DNA of 64,000 bases from Thiocapsa sp. KS1 (GCF_001499735.1 NZ_LN848257.1:3727641-3791640), one strand, 5' to 3'. Counted from the stretch's first letter, positions 49,790 through 59,432 are shown. Translations and numbers: made by a program. Notes: a model not told the origin generated them from the letters alone.

Positions 49790-50458
49790 ATGGATACGAC
49801 CACGCTCGTGATCCCCGGCTTCCGCGGCAGCGGCCCGGACCACTGGCAAACCTGGATGGAGCCGCGTGTATCGGGTGCCCGCCGGGTCGAGCAGATCGAC
49901 TGGGACGCACCCATGCTCGTGACCTGGGCCGACGCCGTGGCCGTGGCCATTCGCCGGTCGTCCCGGCCCGTTTGGCTGGTGGCTCACAGCTTCGGCTGTC
50001 TTGCCGCGATCACTGCAGCCGCGGGTCTCTCCTCACGGATCGCCGGGGCCATGCTGGTGGCGCCGGCCGACCCGGAGCGCTTCTCGCTTCTCGGGGCGAG
50101 AGAGGCAGGGCGGGACGACGATCTGCCCTCCATCGCCGCTCGTCTGCCGCGCGAAGCGCTGAGCTTTCCGAGTCTGGTGGTGGCGAGCGCCAACGACCCC
50201 TGGATGAGCTCGGCCAAGGTCGCCGAGTGGGCGCGGTGTTGGGAGAGCGTGGTCGTCGACATCGGTCGGGCCGGGCACATCAATACGGAATCCGGTTTCG
50301 GACCCTGGCCGGAGGGGTTGGACCTGCTCCGCATGCTCCAGAGTACCTGGCTGCCCGGCGACACGGCGTCCGCCGACAGCACACGGCAGAGCCGGCGATG
50401 CGTTGTCGCCCGGAACCGTATTCCCCCGGCACAGCCGTATCCCGCCAACAAACGATAA
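49790..50458 (+). CDS. RBBP9/YdeN-type alpha/beta hydrolase
   Basis: A 222-residue serine hydrolase of the RBBP9/YdeN family (PF06821): [17 protein letters not shown] at the N-terminus, the nucleophile elbow [10 protein letters not shown], the acid region SANDPWM and the catalytic His in [16 protein letters not shown]. The substrate is unknown. It starts one base after the degenerate EAL gene and is likely co-transcribed with it. The last 40 residues are not part of the fold. Confidence 0.85.
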   Translation: MDTTTLVIPGFRGSGPDHWQTWMEPRVSGARRVEQIDWDAPMLVTWADAVAVAIRRSSRPVWLVAHSFGCLAAITAAAGLSSRIAGAMLVAPADPERFSLLGAREAGRDDDLPSIAARLPREALSFPSLVVASANDPWMSSAKVAEWARCWESVVVDIGRAGHINTESGFGPWPEGLDLLRMLQSTWLPGDTASADSTRQSRRCVVARNRIPPAQPYPANKR

Positions 50459-50472
50459 CGCCCTGGATACCC

Positions 50473-50664
50473 ATGATCCGGCGCGGCGACGCCGTCGAGG
50501 TCCTGCGCCGCATCCGCCAGCCCGTGCCGGTCGACTCGATCGACACCGATGCCCTCTATGTCTCGGTCGGCGATTGGCACTCGACCGATCCGCCGCGCCC
50601 CGGCATGTCGGCCGAGCAGACCCGCTTCTTCGGACTCAAGCGCGCGTGCGGTCTGCACGAGTGA
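50473..50664 (+). CDS. Small protein of unknown function
   Basis: A possible 63-residue product ([18 protein letters not shown], ending [10 protein letters not shown]) in line with the hydrolase gene. Codon use is similar to that of its neighbours. No clear ribosome-binding site and no family are seen. It ends ten bases before the end of the convergent nitrilase gene. Confidence 0.4.
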   Translation: MIRRGDAVEVLRRIRQPVPVDSIDTDALYVSVGDWHSTDPPRPGMSAEQTRFFGLKRACGLHE

Positions 50665-50674
50665 GCCACAGCCC

Positions 50675-52249
50675 TCAGCGCTCCCGCCACACGGTCGTAT
50701 AGAGATCGTGCCGGCGGTCCTTCAGGTTCTGCACGGTCCCTGAGTTGCGTGCCGCACGCAGGGCCTCCAGGCGCAGATCGGCGAAGGCAACGGTCTCGAC
50801 ATTCGGCGTGGTGTCCGCCGCGATCCCGTCGCGCGCGAAGGGAAAATCGCAGGGGGTGAGGATGCAGCTCTGGGCGTACTGGATATCCATGTTGTGCACG
50901 TTCGGCAGGTTGCCCACGTTGCCGGACATGGCGATATAGCACTGGTTCTCGATCGCGCGCGCCTGGGCGCAGTAGCGCACCCGCAGGTAGGACTGGCGCT
51001 CGTCGGTACAAAAGGGCACGAAGACGATGTTGGCGCCCTGATCCACCAGATGACGGCCGAGCTCCGGAAACTCGGCGTCGTAGCAGATCAGGACACCGAT
51101 GGGACCGCAGTCCGTGTCGATCGCGTTCAGTGCGTGGCCGCCCTCGATGTTCCACCAATAGACCTCGTTGGGGGTCGGATGGATCTTCGCCTGCTCGTGC
51201 ACCTCGCCGCTGCGCAGACAGACGTAGCAGACGTTCTCGACCCGACCGTTGGGCATGCGCGTCGGGTGCGAGCCGCCGATGATGTTGATGTTGAAGCGCA
51301 CCGCCATGTTGCTCAGTGCCTCTTTGAGCGGCTCGGTGTACTTGGTCAGGGCCTCGATGGACTCGGCGGGCGTGAGCTGCTGATCCTCCATGGACAGGAG
51401 CTGCAAGGAGAACAGCTCCGGAAAGACGACGAAGTCGGCGCGATAATCCGCCGTCACATCGACGAAATAGCGCACCAGATCGACGAACTCGTCGAAGGAG
51501 CCGACACGACGCTGCATGTACTGCACGGTCGCGACGCGGACAGTATCCTGGAGTCGCGCGCCGTAGCTCTTCGCGCGCCGTTCTTCCTTCTCGTCCGGTG
51601 CATTGGGATTGCGCCAGACCAGGTGAACGGCATAGCCGCCCGACTCCTTGTCCTCGGGCAGGTAGCCCGGCAGCAGGCCGAGGACCTCGAAGCCGTTGCG
51701 CATCTGGAAGGTCAGCACCGGATCGCGCAAGCGGCTGGATTTGACCTCTTCGAGATAGGCTTCGGGTGTGCCGAAACGGCGCAACAACTTGGTTAAATTT
51801 GGAATCCGTCCGCCGAAGACGATCCCCTTCACGTCCCATGCGCGGGCGAGCTTGCGGCGCTCGTCGTAGAAACGCTGGCCGATCCGCAGACCGCGGTAGG
51901 CGGGGTCGACGCACACCTCCATGCCGTAGAGATAGTCGCCCTCCGGGTCATGTCGAGAGGCATAGCCGCCGCCGGTGATCTCATGCCAGGTATGCGGCTT
52001 GAGCGCGATGTCGGCGTCGATCAGGAAGGTCGCGCAATAGCCGACGATCGCCCCCTCGTACTCGGCGACGAACTGGCCTTCGGGGAAGTTGTGGATCTGC
52101 CCCAGGAGCATCGCCCGCGAATAGGAGCCCATGCCGCTCGCCCCGTAGACGCGGGCGTCGAGTGCGCGAATGGCCGGGATGTCCTTGACTCGGGCGTTGC
52201 GCACGATCAAGGGCGGTTTGGTCGGTTTGGACTTGGATGTGCTGGGCAT
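50675..52249 (-). CDS. GNAT acetyltransferase-nitrilase superfamily fusion
   Basis: A 524-residue protein. Residues about 15-200 form a GNAT domain (YGMEVCVDPAYRGLRIGQRFYDERRKLA is the acetyl-CoA site region, seen as VDPAYRGLRIGQ). Residues about 235-510 form a carbon-nitrogen hydrolase with the triad Glu in VVFPELFSL, Lys in EQAKIHPTPNE and Cys in GVLICYDAEFPE. Such fusions are known in many proteobacteria, but the substrate is not established. It is divergent from the oxidoreductase gene. Confidence 0.9.
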   Translation of the reverse strand: MPSTSKSKPTKPPLIVRNARVKDIPAIRALDARVYGASGMGSYSRAMLLGQIHNFPEGQFVAEYEGAIVGYCATFLIDADIALKPHTWHEITGGGYASRHDPEGDYLYGMEVCVDPAYRGLRIGQRFYDERRKLARAWDVKGIVFGGRIPNLTKLLRRFGTPEAYLEEVKSSRLRDPVLTFQMRNGFEVLGLLPGYLPEDKESGGYAVHLVWRNPNAPDEKEERRAKSYGARLQDTVRVATVQYMQRRVGSFDEFVDLVRYFVDVTADYRADFVVFPELFSLQLLSMEDQQLTPAESIEALTKYTEPLKEALSNMAVRFNINIIGGSHPTRMPNGRVENVCYVCLRSGEVHEQAKIHPTPNEVYWWNIEGGHALNAIDTDCGPIGVLICYDAEFPELGRHLVDQGANIVFVPFCTDERQSYLRVRYCAQARAIENQCYIAMSGNVGNLPNVHNMDIQYAQSCILTPCDFPFARDGIAADTTPNVETVAFADLRLEALRAARNSGTVQNLKDRRHDLYTTVWRER

Positions 52250-52423
52250 GTCTACTGCTCCGCTGCAAGTGACACCGGTCGAGCCCCAGCTCGGTCGGAC
52301 GTTGATCGGGTAGCGGCCGGCTCCTCGGATTGTGCCGAACGTGCCGGTGAGGCTAGCATGAGGGCGTGTGCTACCGCCGGTAGTGATCCGTCAAGACGAC
52401 CCACGACACGAGGTGAAACGTCC

Positions 52424-53422
52424 ATGAAGGCAATCGAGATGCGCGAGACCGGCGGACCGGCCGTTCTGCAACTGGTCGATCGGCCTCGTCCCGAGATCGG
52501 CGGGCCGGACGACATCCTGGTCAGGCTCAAGGCCGCCGGTGTGAATCCGGTGGACACCAAGATTCGCAACAACGGCGCCCTGCTGCCGAACGGATTGCCG
52601 GCAGTCTTGGGCTGCGACGGGGCCGGCGTGGTCGAGGCGGCAGGTGCTGCGGTCACCCGCTTCAAGCCGGGCGACGAGGTCTGGTTCTGCTGGGGCGGGA
52701 TCGGCGGTCCGGTCGGCAACTATGCCGAGTATATCCTGCTCGACAACCATCTGGCGCAGGCAAAGCCGCGCGAGATCGGTTTCGTGGAGGCCGCCGCGGC
52801 ACCGCTGGTGCTGCTGACCGCCTGGGAGGCGTTGCACGACCGGGCTCGCTTGACCGAGGGGCAGCGCGTCTTGATCCATGCCGGTGCGGGCGGGGTCGGG
52901 CATGTGGCCATTCAGCTCGCCAAGGCGGCGGGCGCACGCGTCTGCACGACCGTGAGCAGCCCGGAGAAGGCGGATTTCGCCCATGCGCTCGGTGCCGAAT
53001 ATTGCATCAACTACAAGGAGGAGGATCTGGTCGACTCCGTGATGCACTGGAGTGAAGGGCATGGCGTGGATATCGCGCTCGATACCGTCGGCCCCGAGGT
53101 CTTCCGCAAGACCATTCCGGCGATGGCGCACTACGGGGACCTGGTGACCATCCTGGATCCGGGCCCGGATCTGGATCTGAAGGAGGCGCGCGTGCGCAAT
53201 CTGCGGATCAGTCTCGAGCTGATGCTTACCCCGATGCTCCGTGATGTGCCGCGCGCGCGCACCCATCAGGGCGAGATCCTGCGCCGTTGCGCCAATCTGA
53301 TCGACCACGGTGATCTGCGCATCCATGTCTCCGAAACCTTCCCGCTCGCGCAGGCTCAGGAGGCGCACAAGCGCATCGAGACGGGGCACGTGACCGGCAA
53401 GCTCGCGCTGACGATGGATTAG
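52424..53422 (+). CDS. Zinc-independent quinone oxidoreductase-type MDR protein
   Basis: A 332-residue medium-chain reductase of the NADPH:quinone reductase group: LKAAGVNPVDTKIRNNG, LGCDGAGVVEAAG, the Rossmann loop HAGAGGVGHVAIQLAKAAGA and the final GHVTGKLAL. Zinc ligands of alcohol dehydrogenases are absent. GAGGTG precedes ATG 52424. It is four bases from the next gene, so the two probably share a transcript. The natural substrate is unknown. Confidence 0.88.
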   Translation: MKAIEMRETGGPAVLQLVDRPRPEIGGPDDILVRLKAAGVNPVDTKIRNNGALLPNGLPAVLGCDGAGVVEAAGAAVTRFKPGDEVWFCWGGIGGPVGNYAEYILLDNHLAQAKPREIGFVEAAAAPLVLLTAWEALHDRARLTEGQRVLIHAGAGGVGHVAIQLAKAAGARVCTTVSSPEKADFAHALGAEYCINYKEEDLVDSVMHWSEGHGVDIALDTVGPEVFRKTIPAMAHYGDLVTILDPGPDLDLKEARVRNLRISLELMLTPMLRDVPRARTHQGEILRRCANLIDHGDLRIHVSETFPLAQAQEAHKRIETGHVTGKLALTMD

Positions 53423-53426
53423 GACG

Positions 53427-54050
53427 ATGGGCTCCGGCGCTGCGGGGACGATCGCTCGGATTCCCGGCCGCAGCCTGCGCCTCGCGATCCTGTCCGATAC
53501 ACACGGCGATCTGGACGCGTGCATCGAGCACATGGTCACGACCTGCGATCTGGCAATCCATGCCGGGGACATCGGCAACGCCGACGTCCTCGCCCGGATG
53601 CAACCCGGTCTCGGCCGCGTCTTCGCCGTCTTCGGCAACAACGATGTCTCGCGCCAATGGCCGGAGCGGGATCATGACCTCTTGCGTCAGCTCCCGGAAT
53701 GGGTGGAGCTCGCGCTGCCGGGCGGGTGCCTGGTCGTGATCCACGGCCATCAGGGTCCGGCGCGCGACCGACATGCGCGGCTGCGTGCCCGCTTCCCGAC
53801 GGCACGGGCGATCGTTTACGGACATAGCCATCGGCTGGTTCTGGACATGGAGACGGCGCCCTGGGTGTTGAATCCGGGCGCGGCCGGTCGAACCCGCACC
53901 TACGGCGGACCTTCCTGCCTTCTCTTGACCGCAGGCGAGACCGAGTGGCAGGTCGAGGTCCATCGGTTCGCCTTCCTCGCAACCCGCCGCTCCAAGGCCC
54001 CGGACCCGAACCGCCAAGGCGCACGGCGCGTAAAGACAACCCTCGTATGA
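53427..54050 (+). CDS. YfcE/MJ0936-type metallophosphoesterase
   Basis: A 207-residue calcineurin-like phosphoesterase with all five metal motifs: LSDTHGD, IHAGDIGN, FGNND, IHGHQG and YGHSHR, followed by NPGAAG. It would act on small phosphodiesters in the cytoplasm. It overlaps the ttcA-like gene by four bases (ATGA). Confidence 0.9.
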   Translation: MGSGAAGTIARIPGRSLRLAILSDTHGDLDACIEHMVTTCDLAIHAGDIGNADVLARMQPGLGRVFAVFGNNDVSRQWPERDHDLLRQLPEWVELALPGGCLVVIHGHQGPARDRHARLRARFPTARAIVYGHSHRLVLDMETAPWVLNPGAAGRTRTYGGPSCLLLTAGETEWQVEVHRFAFLATRRSKAPDPNRQGARRVKTTLV

Positions 54051-54826
54051 GCCCCTCCGACCGCAATCAGCCCAAGCCCCCGAAATCCTTGCTGCGCCTC
54101 GTCGGCCGCGCCATCGCGGATTTCCGCATGATCGGCGAGGGCGACCGCATCCTGCTCGGTGTCTCGGGCGGGAAGGATTCGCTCTCCCTGCTGCACATCC
54201 TCAAGCACCTGCAGACGTACGCCCCGGTGCGCTTCGATCTGGCGGTGCTCACCGTCGATCCGCAGGTGCCGGGATTCGATCCGGAGCATCTGAAGGACTA
54301 CTACGCATGCCTGGGCGTGCCCTGGTTCTACGAGCAGCAGCCACTCATGGAGCAGGCCAAGGAGCACATGGACGGCGACTCCTTCTGCGCCTACTGCTCG
54401 CGGATGAAGCGCGGCATCATGTACCGCATCTGCCGCGAGCAGGGCTACGGCGTGCTCGCCCTGGCCCAGCATCTCGACGACCTCGCCGAGAGTCTGCTGA
54501 TGTCGCTCTTTCACGGCGGCCAACTGCGCACCATGAAGGCCCATTACCTGAACAACGAGGGCGACGTGCGCATCATCCGCCCGCTGGTCTATTGCCGCGA
54601 GCGCCAGACCGCCGACTATGCCGAGCGTGCCGAGCTTCCGGTCGTCATGGACTCCTGTCCCGCCTGTTTCTCGATGCCCACCCGTCGCGAGCACATGAAG
54701 GCCCTGTTGGCCCGCGAAGAAGCCGAGCACAGCCATCTCTTCGCCAACATCCTGCATGCGATCAAGCCGATCATGGTTGAAGGCGAGCTGCCCGGGGAGC
54801 CGCCAGCCGCCAGCCGCCAGCGGTAG
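54047..54826 (+). CDS. TtcA-like tRNA thiolation protein
   Basis: A 259-residue PP-loop protein of the TtcA family, which thiolates C32 of tRNA using a cysteine-bound FeS cluster. It has VSGGKDSLSLLHIL, the cluster-type cysteines in FCAYCSRMKRGIMYR, HLDDLAESLLMSLFHGG and IRPLVYCRE. The C-terminal pair is CPAC, without the usual further context, so it is a divergent family member. ATG 54047 is coupled to the phosphoesterase gene. Confidence 0.85.
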   Translation: MSPSDRNQPKPPKSLLRLVGRAIADFRMIGEGDRILLGVSGGKDSLSLLHILKHLQTYAPVRFDLAVLTVDPQVPGFDPEHLKDYYACLGVPWFYEQQPLMEQAKEHMDGDSFCAYCSRMKRGIMYRICREQGYGVLALAQHLDDLAESLLMSLFHGGQLRTMKAHYLNNEGDVRIIRPLVYCRERQTADYAERAELPVVMDSCPACFSMPTRREHMKALLAREEAEHSHLFANILHAIKPIMVEGELPGEPPAASRQR

Positions 54827-55003
54827 TCGAAGGCGATCGGTCGCGTCGATCATGGACGGTGGGCGGAAGCCGACATCTCACACCTGGCGGTCGGCCGCAG
54901 CAAGCTGTCCTAAGGACCAACATCACCCTCGACTGAGCCCGATCAGATCCCCGGCGGCCTGATCCGGCTAAGCTGTCCCCTGATCCCCGCTGTCCGATCG
55001 CCT

Positions 55004-55636
55004 ATGTCCGCATCCATCGAGAATCCGCATTTTCTCCTGCGTCGTCTGCATTCCTTGCTCGGCTTGCTCCCTGTCGGCGCCTTTCTGATCTTCCATCTCT
55101 GGGAGAACTCTCAGTCGCGCTTCGGTGCGGAGCATTACAACGAGCATGTCGTCGCGGCGCTCAAGGGCATGAATTATCTGCCTTTGATGGAGATCTTTAT
55201 GATCGCACTGCCGCTGCTCTTCCACGCCAGCTACGGGTTGGTGATCACGGCTCAGATGCGTGCGGAGCTCGCTCGGTACGGCTATGCGCGCAATCGGCTT
55301 TACTGGATGCAGCGGGTCTCGGGCATCGGCATCCTGCTCTTTCTGCTGCTGCATGTGGGGATGACGCGGATTGCGGGGATTTGGGACCCGAGCGTGGGCG
55401 ATGATCTCTTCGCCCACATGCAGGCGATGTTGAGCCAGCCCTGGATGCTCGCGCTGTATCTGGTCGGTCTGCTGCTCTCGGTCTTTCATCTGGCCAACGG
55501 GCTCGCCTCCATGGCGATCGTCTGGGGGCTCACGACCTCGGTCCGCGCCCAAGCGCTGTTCGGTTGGGTCTGCGTCCTGATCGGTGTCTTGTTGGCGGCC
55601 ATGGGTGTTCATGGCCTGATGGGGTTCCTGTCATGA
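55004..55636 (+). CDS. sdhC: Succinate dehydrogenase/fumarate reductase cytochrome b558 subunit
   Basis: A 210-residue membrane anchor with five predicted helices, close to the Bacillus SdhC type: LRRLHSLLGLLPVGAFLIFHLW, LPLLFHASYGLVI, RNRLYWMQRVSGIG and FHLANGLASMAIVWGL. The conserved histidines suit two b-type hemes. It overlaps sdhA by four bases. A single large anchor with no sdhD marks a B-type complex, often menaquinone-linked. Confidence 0.93.
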   Translation: MSASIENPHFLLRRLHSLLGLLPVGAFLIFHLWENSQSRFGAEHYNEHVVAALKGMNYLPLMEIFMIALPLLFHASYGLVITAQMRAELARYGYARNRLYWMQRVSGIGILLFLLLHVGMTRIAGIWDPSVGDDLFAHMQAMLSQPWMLALYLVGLLLSVFHLANGLASMAIVWGLTTSVRAQALFGWVCVLIGVLLAAMGVHGLMGFLS

Positions 55637-57522
55637 GCACGCCGAACGTCATCGTCATCGGGGGCGGCCTGGGCGGGCTGTGGGCGACCTTGCGGATCGC
55701 CGACGCGGGTTTTCCGGTCACGCTCTTCTCGCTCTTCGAGGTCAAGCGCAGTCACTCGGTCTGTGCGCAAGGCGGCATCAATGCCGTGCTCGACACCAAG
55801 GGTCAGCACGACTCGATCCGTCAGCACATCATCGACACGATCAAGGGCGGCGAGTATCTGGCGAATCAGCCGCCGGTGAAGGCCATGTGCGAGGATGCAC
55901 CGGGCTTGATCCGCACCTTCGAGCGCATGGGCGTGACCTTCTCGCGGACACCCGAGGGTCTGCTCGATCAGCGTCTCTTCGGCGGCGTGAAGAACAAGCG
56001 GACCTGCTTTGCGGGCGCCAGCACCGGACAACAGCTCCTCTACGGCGTCGACCAGCAGGTCCGGCGTCTGGAGTCCGAGGGAAAGGTCGTCAAGCATGAG
56101 TGGTGGGAGTTTCTGTCCCTGCTGCTGGATGCCGACGGCGTCTGTCGCGGCATCGTGGCGATGGATCTGAAAAGCTTGGAGGTGCGTGCCTTCGCGGCCG
56201 ACGCGGTGGTGGTGGCGAGCGGCGGCATGGGCCAGCTCTACGCGCCCAAGAGCACGACCTCGACCAACTCGACCGGCGCTGCGGCGAGCCGCTGCTACCA
56301 ACAGGGCGCCTGGATGGCCAACGCCGAGTTCTTCCAGTTCCACCCCACCGCCATGATGGGGCACGACAAGAACCGGCTGATGAGCGAGGCGGCGCGCGGG
56401 GAGGGCGGGCGCATCTGGGTGCCGAAAACGCCCGGCGACCGCCGTCCGCCCAAGACCATCCCGGAGGCCGAGCGCTTTTATTTTCTGGAGGAGTTCTTCC
56501 CGGCCTACGGCAACACGGTCGCCCGCGACGAGGCGGCGCGCGCTATCTGGACGGTGACCCGGCAGATGGGGCTCGGTATCGACAGTGACGGCGGCGACCG
56601 GGTCTATCTGGATCTGACACACCTGGATGCGGCATTCATCGGCGCGCGTCTGGGCGCCATCCTGGAGATCTACCGCAAGTTTGCCGGTGTCGACCCGATG
56701 ACCGAGCCGATGGAGATCTTTCCGGCGGCGCATTACGGGATGGGTGGCCTCTGGGTGGATTTCGAGCGTTCCGCCGACGGCGGGATTCAACCCGACAGCC
56801 CGCGCAATCATGCGACCAACATCCCCGGACTCTATGCCTGCGGCGAGTGCGATTACGCCTATCACGGGGCCAACCGGCTGGGTGCCAACTCGCTCCTCTC
56901 GGCGAGCTACTCGGGACGCGTCGCGGGAGAGTCGGTGGTGAGCTACCTCAAGGGTCTCTCCCCCGATCGCGGCGCGCTGGCGCCGGAGATCCCGCAGGCC
57001 GAGGTCGCGCGCCAGCAGACGATCAACGTCGAGCTGATGCGGGCCGAGGGGGCGGACACGCCCTACCTGATCCAGAAGGAGTTGGGTGCGCTGATGACGG
57101 CCAAGGTCGGCGTGGTGCGCTCGAACCCGGAGCTGGAGTCCGCCCTAGGCGAGCTTCAGGTGCTGCGGGAGCGGCTAAGCAACGCCCGCCTCGGCGAGTC
57201 CAGCACCTGGGCGAATCAAAGTCTGGCCTTCGCGCGCCAACTGCGCGACATGATCGAGCTGGCGGCCGTGGTGACCAAGGGCGCGCTGGCACGCGACGAG
57301 TGCCGCGGCGCCCATTACAAGCCGGCCTTCCATATCCCGATCCCGGAGGGGACCTTTGCGGGCGACCCCGCGTTCGAGGCGTATCGCGACCGCTGGCACG
57401 CGAACAACGCGCAGTGGCTCAAGACCACCATTGCCGAGTATGCCGAGGACGGCCCTCGGCTCAGCTACCGGGAGGTGGATTTGAGCGTCTGTCCGCCGAC
57501 CGAGCCGAGGGACTACCGATGA
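55633..57522 (+). CDS. sdhA: Succinate dehydrogenase flavoprotein subunit
   Basis: The 629-residue flavoprotein oxidises succinate or reduces fumarate. It has the dinucleotide motif VIGGGLGGLWA, the covalent FAD site RSHSVCAQGGINA with its histidine, the substrate-site segment FHPTAMMG, SEAARGEGG and HYGMGGLWVD, and HGANRLGANSLLSASYSG. ATG 55633 is coupled to sdhC and the stop to sdhB. Confidence 0.97.
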   Translation: MSTPNVIVIGGGLGGLWATLRIADAGFPVTLFSLFEVKRSHSVCAQGGINAVLDTKGQHDSIRQHIIDTIKGGEYLANQPPVKAMCEDAPGLIRTFERMGVTFSRTPEGLLDQRLFGGVKNKRTCFAGASTGQQLLYGVDQQVRRLESEGKVVKHEWWEFLSLLLDADGVCRGIVAMDLKSLEVRAFAADAVVVASGGMGQLYAPKSTTSTNSTGAAASRCYQQGAWMANAEFFQFHPTAMMGHDKNRLMSEAARGEGGRIWVPKTPGDRRPPKTIPEAERFYFLEEFFPAYGNTVARDEAARAIWTVTRQMGLGIDSDGGDRVYLDLTHLDAAFIGARLGAILEIYRKFAGVDPMTEPMEIFPAAHYGMGGLWVDFERSADGGIQPDSPRNHATNIPGLYACGECDYAYHGANRLGANSLLSASYSGRVAGESVVSYLKGLSPDRGALAPEIPQAEVARQQTINVELMRAEGADTPYLIQKELGALMTAKVGVVRSNPELESALGELQVLRERLSNARLGESSTWANQSLAFARQLRDMIELAAVVTKGALARDECRGAHYKPAFHIPIPEGTFAGDPAFEAYRDRWHANNAQWLKTTIAEYAEDGPRLSYREVDLSVCPPTEPRDYR

Positions 57523-58274
57523 CCGAGCAGCCGATCCATCTGCGCATCCGCCGTCAGGACCGTCCCGACAGCGTACCCTATTGGCAGGAGTTCGCGATTC
57601 GCGGCCGTCCCGACCACAACATCGTCTCGCTGTTGATGGCGTTGCGGGAGCATCCGGTTACGGTTTCGGGTGAGCGGGTCGATCCGGTCGTCTGGGAGCA
57701 CAACTGCATGGAGGAGGTCTGCGGCGCCTGTGCCATGCTGATCAACGGCGTTCCGCGGCCCTCCTGCTCGGCGCTCGTGGCCGAGCTGGATCAGCCGATC
57801 CGGCTGGAGCCCTTACCGAAGTTCCCGGTCGTGCGTGATCTGCTGGTCGATCGACGCCGGATCGATCAAGGTCTCAAGCAGGTCAAGGCGTGGATCAAGA
57901 TCGACGGCGTCTGGGACACGCACGAAGGCGCCCCGCGAATCGGGCCGAGCGAGTGGGCGGCGAACTATCTCTACAGCCGTTGCATGTCCTGCGGCTGTTG
58001 CATGGCTGCCTGTCCGCAGTTCGGACCGCACTCGGCGTTTCTCGGACCGGCACCGCTTGCCCAAGCGCGCTTGATGAACGCTCATCCGACTGGGCGTTAC
58101 GACAAGACGGAGCGTCTGCACGCCATCATGGCCGACGGCGGCTTGAGCGATTGCGGCAATGCGCAGAACTGTGTGCGGGTCTGCCCCAAGGAGATCCCCT
58201 TGACGACGGCGATCGGCGAGCTTGGGCGTCAGACCACGGTGCAGTTGATCAAAGACCTCTTCGGACCGCGTTGA
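57519..58274 (+). CDS. sdhB: Succinate dehydrogenase iron-sulfur subunit
   Basis: The 251-residue electron-transfer subunit. The [2Fe-2S] ligands are in NCMEEVCGACAMLING, the [4Fe-4S] ligands in CMSCGCCMAACPQ and the [3Fe-4S] set in CGNAQNCVRVCPKEIP. It overlaps sdhA by four bases. Its last 26 bases overlap the convergent hemerythrin gene. Confidence 0.97.
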   Translation: MTEQPIHLRIRRQDRPDSVPYWQEFAIRGRPDHNIVSLLMALREHPVTVSGERVDPVVWEHNCMEEVCGACAMLINGVPRPSCSALVAELDQPIRLEPLPKFPVVRDLLVDRRRIDQGLKQVKAWIKIDGVWDTHEGAPRIGPSEWAANYLYSRCMSCGCCMAACPQFGPHSAFLGPAPLAQARLMNAHPTGRYDKTERLHAIMADGGLSDCGNAQNCVRVCPKEIPLTTAIGELGRQTTVQLIKDLFGPR

Positions 58275-58749
58275 GCCGCGCCCGCGCAGCAATCCCATAA
58301 CGGTCCACTGTCGAGGTCAAGCGATCGTCCACCTCATGGAATGCCTTCGCGAAGTCGCGATCCGCACCCAGGATGTGGTCGAGGATCCAGTCTCGCGCGT
58401 CTTCCTGAGCGTCCTCGCCGAAGACATTCATTCCCTCCGCCCGCCAGTGGCGTAGCTGATCGGCGTACTCGGCCATCAAGAGCGCATGCTCGGTCCGGTG
58501 ATCGGCGATGTCATCGTAGCCGACCGCCTGCATCAGCTCCTCTTCGCGCTTGAAGTGCTCCCGGACGGCCTCGCCGAGATCGGTCAAGGCATCGATAAGC
58601 GCGAAGGCGTCGCCGGAGCGTCGCGGTGATGCCTCGGGGCCGAAGCGGCGACAGATGTCCGCGAGATGCTCGATCAGCCCTTGATGCTCCGCATCCAGGA
58701 CATCGATGTTGAGTGACCATTCATCGTGCCAAGTCAATAGCCTTGTCAT
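58249..58749 (-). CDS. Bacteriohemerythrin
   Basis: A 166-residue O2-binding four-helix protein with non-heme di-iron ligands in NIDVLDAEHQGLIEHL, EHFKREEELM, DHRTEHALLM and ILDHILGADRDF. It could store or sense oxygen, or deliver it to oxidases. Its 3' end overlaps sdhB by 26 bases on the opposite strand. Confidence 0.92.
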   Translation of the reverse strand: MTRLLTWHDEWSLNIDVLDAEHQGLIEHLADICRRFGPEASPRRSGDAFALIDALTDLGEAVREHFKREEELMQAVGYDDIADHRTEHALLMAEYADQLRHWRAEGMNVFGEDAQEDARDWILDHILGADRDFAKAFHEVDDRLTSTVDRYGIAARARLNAVRRGL

Positions 58750-58918
58750 CGGGTCCTCCGTCGTCCAGCCGACGCCGCGATATGTGGGCGCCGAGAGGTC
58801 GCGCCCTCCGGGGTTGGGTCGGGCGCAGGGTCCGCTGTGTCGTCCGGACCAAGGGACATCTTCTTGTTGTCGTGCTGCCCGGTCGGAGTCCGTCCTTGGT
58901 CTCGGGCGCGCACCGGCT

Positions 58919-59374
58919 CTAAGCGGGGCGTCTCAGGGGCAGGATCCGCGGGGCCGCGATCGGTCCGTCCGCAATTCGCCGCCGTTCGAGCATCTGCGTG
59001 ATGATCGGCTGGATCTCGCCGAGCAGCCGCGTCTGCGTCTCCCGTAGATCCCTAAAATAGTAGACGATTTCGCACGGAACGGGGGCCGAGAGCGAGTCCC
59101 GTCCGACCGCCGGTCGCCAAGCGATACGGATCAGGCGGCCGCCTTCGCCGTCTTGGTAGGCATACCCGCCGTGGCTGTCGACGAAGACCACCTCCTCGCG
59201 ATCGACCACGGCCTGATATTGCATGGAGCGGATCGGGATGAAGACGGCACTCCCGGTGCTGCGACGTAGGAGCAGCTGCAGCCCGTTGTAGAGTGCTGCC
59301 GGGATCCGTGTCTGCTCGTACGCGAGCGCTTCGTCGGGTCGAAAGAAGGTCTCGCGGATCAGATAGTCGACCAT
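58919..59374 (-). CDS. Unknown conserved-looking protein
   Basis: A 151-residue product (MVDYLIRETFFRPDEALAYE at the start) containing FIPIRSMQYQAVVDREEVVF and a final helical region (ETQTRLLGEIQPIITQMLER). No family is recognised; no signal peptide or membrane helix. ATG 59374 has a GGAGC site. It follows the gene at 59433 by 58 bases on the same strand. Confidence 0.65.
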   Translation of the reverse strand: MVDYLIRETFFRPDEALAYEQTRIPAALYNGLQLLLRRSTGSAVFIPIRSMQYQAVVDREEVVFVDSHGGYAYQDGEGGRLIRIAWRPAVGRDSLSAPVPCEIVYYFRDLRETQTRLLGEIQPIITQMLERRRIADGPIAAPRILPLRRPA

Positions 59375-59432
59375 GTCTGGATGCTCCGCGGATCCGGATG
59401 TCGATCGGCCGCCCGTCCGGGCGGTGCCTGCT

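Noticed and set aside
58262..58290. GAGCCGCGCCCGC after the sdhB stop as another repeat arm
   Set aside because: Similar to arms, but it lacks the AT-rich outer part and has no partner arm; it may be chance in GC-rich DNA.
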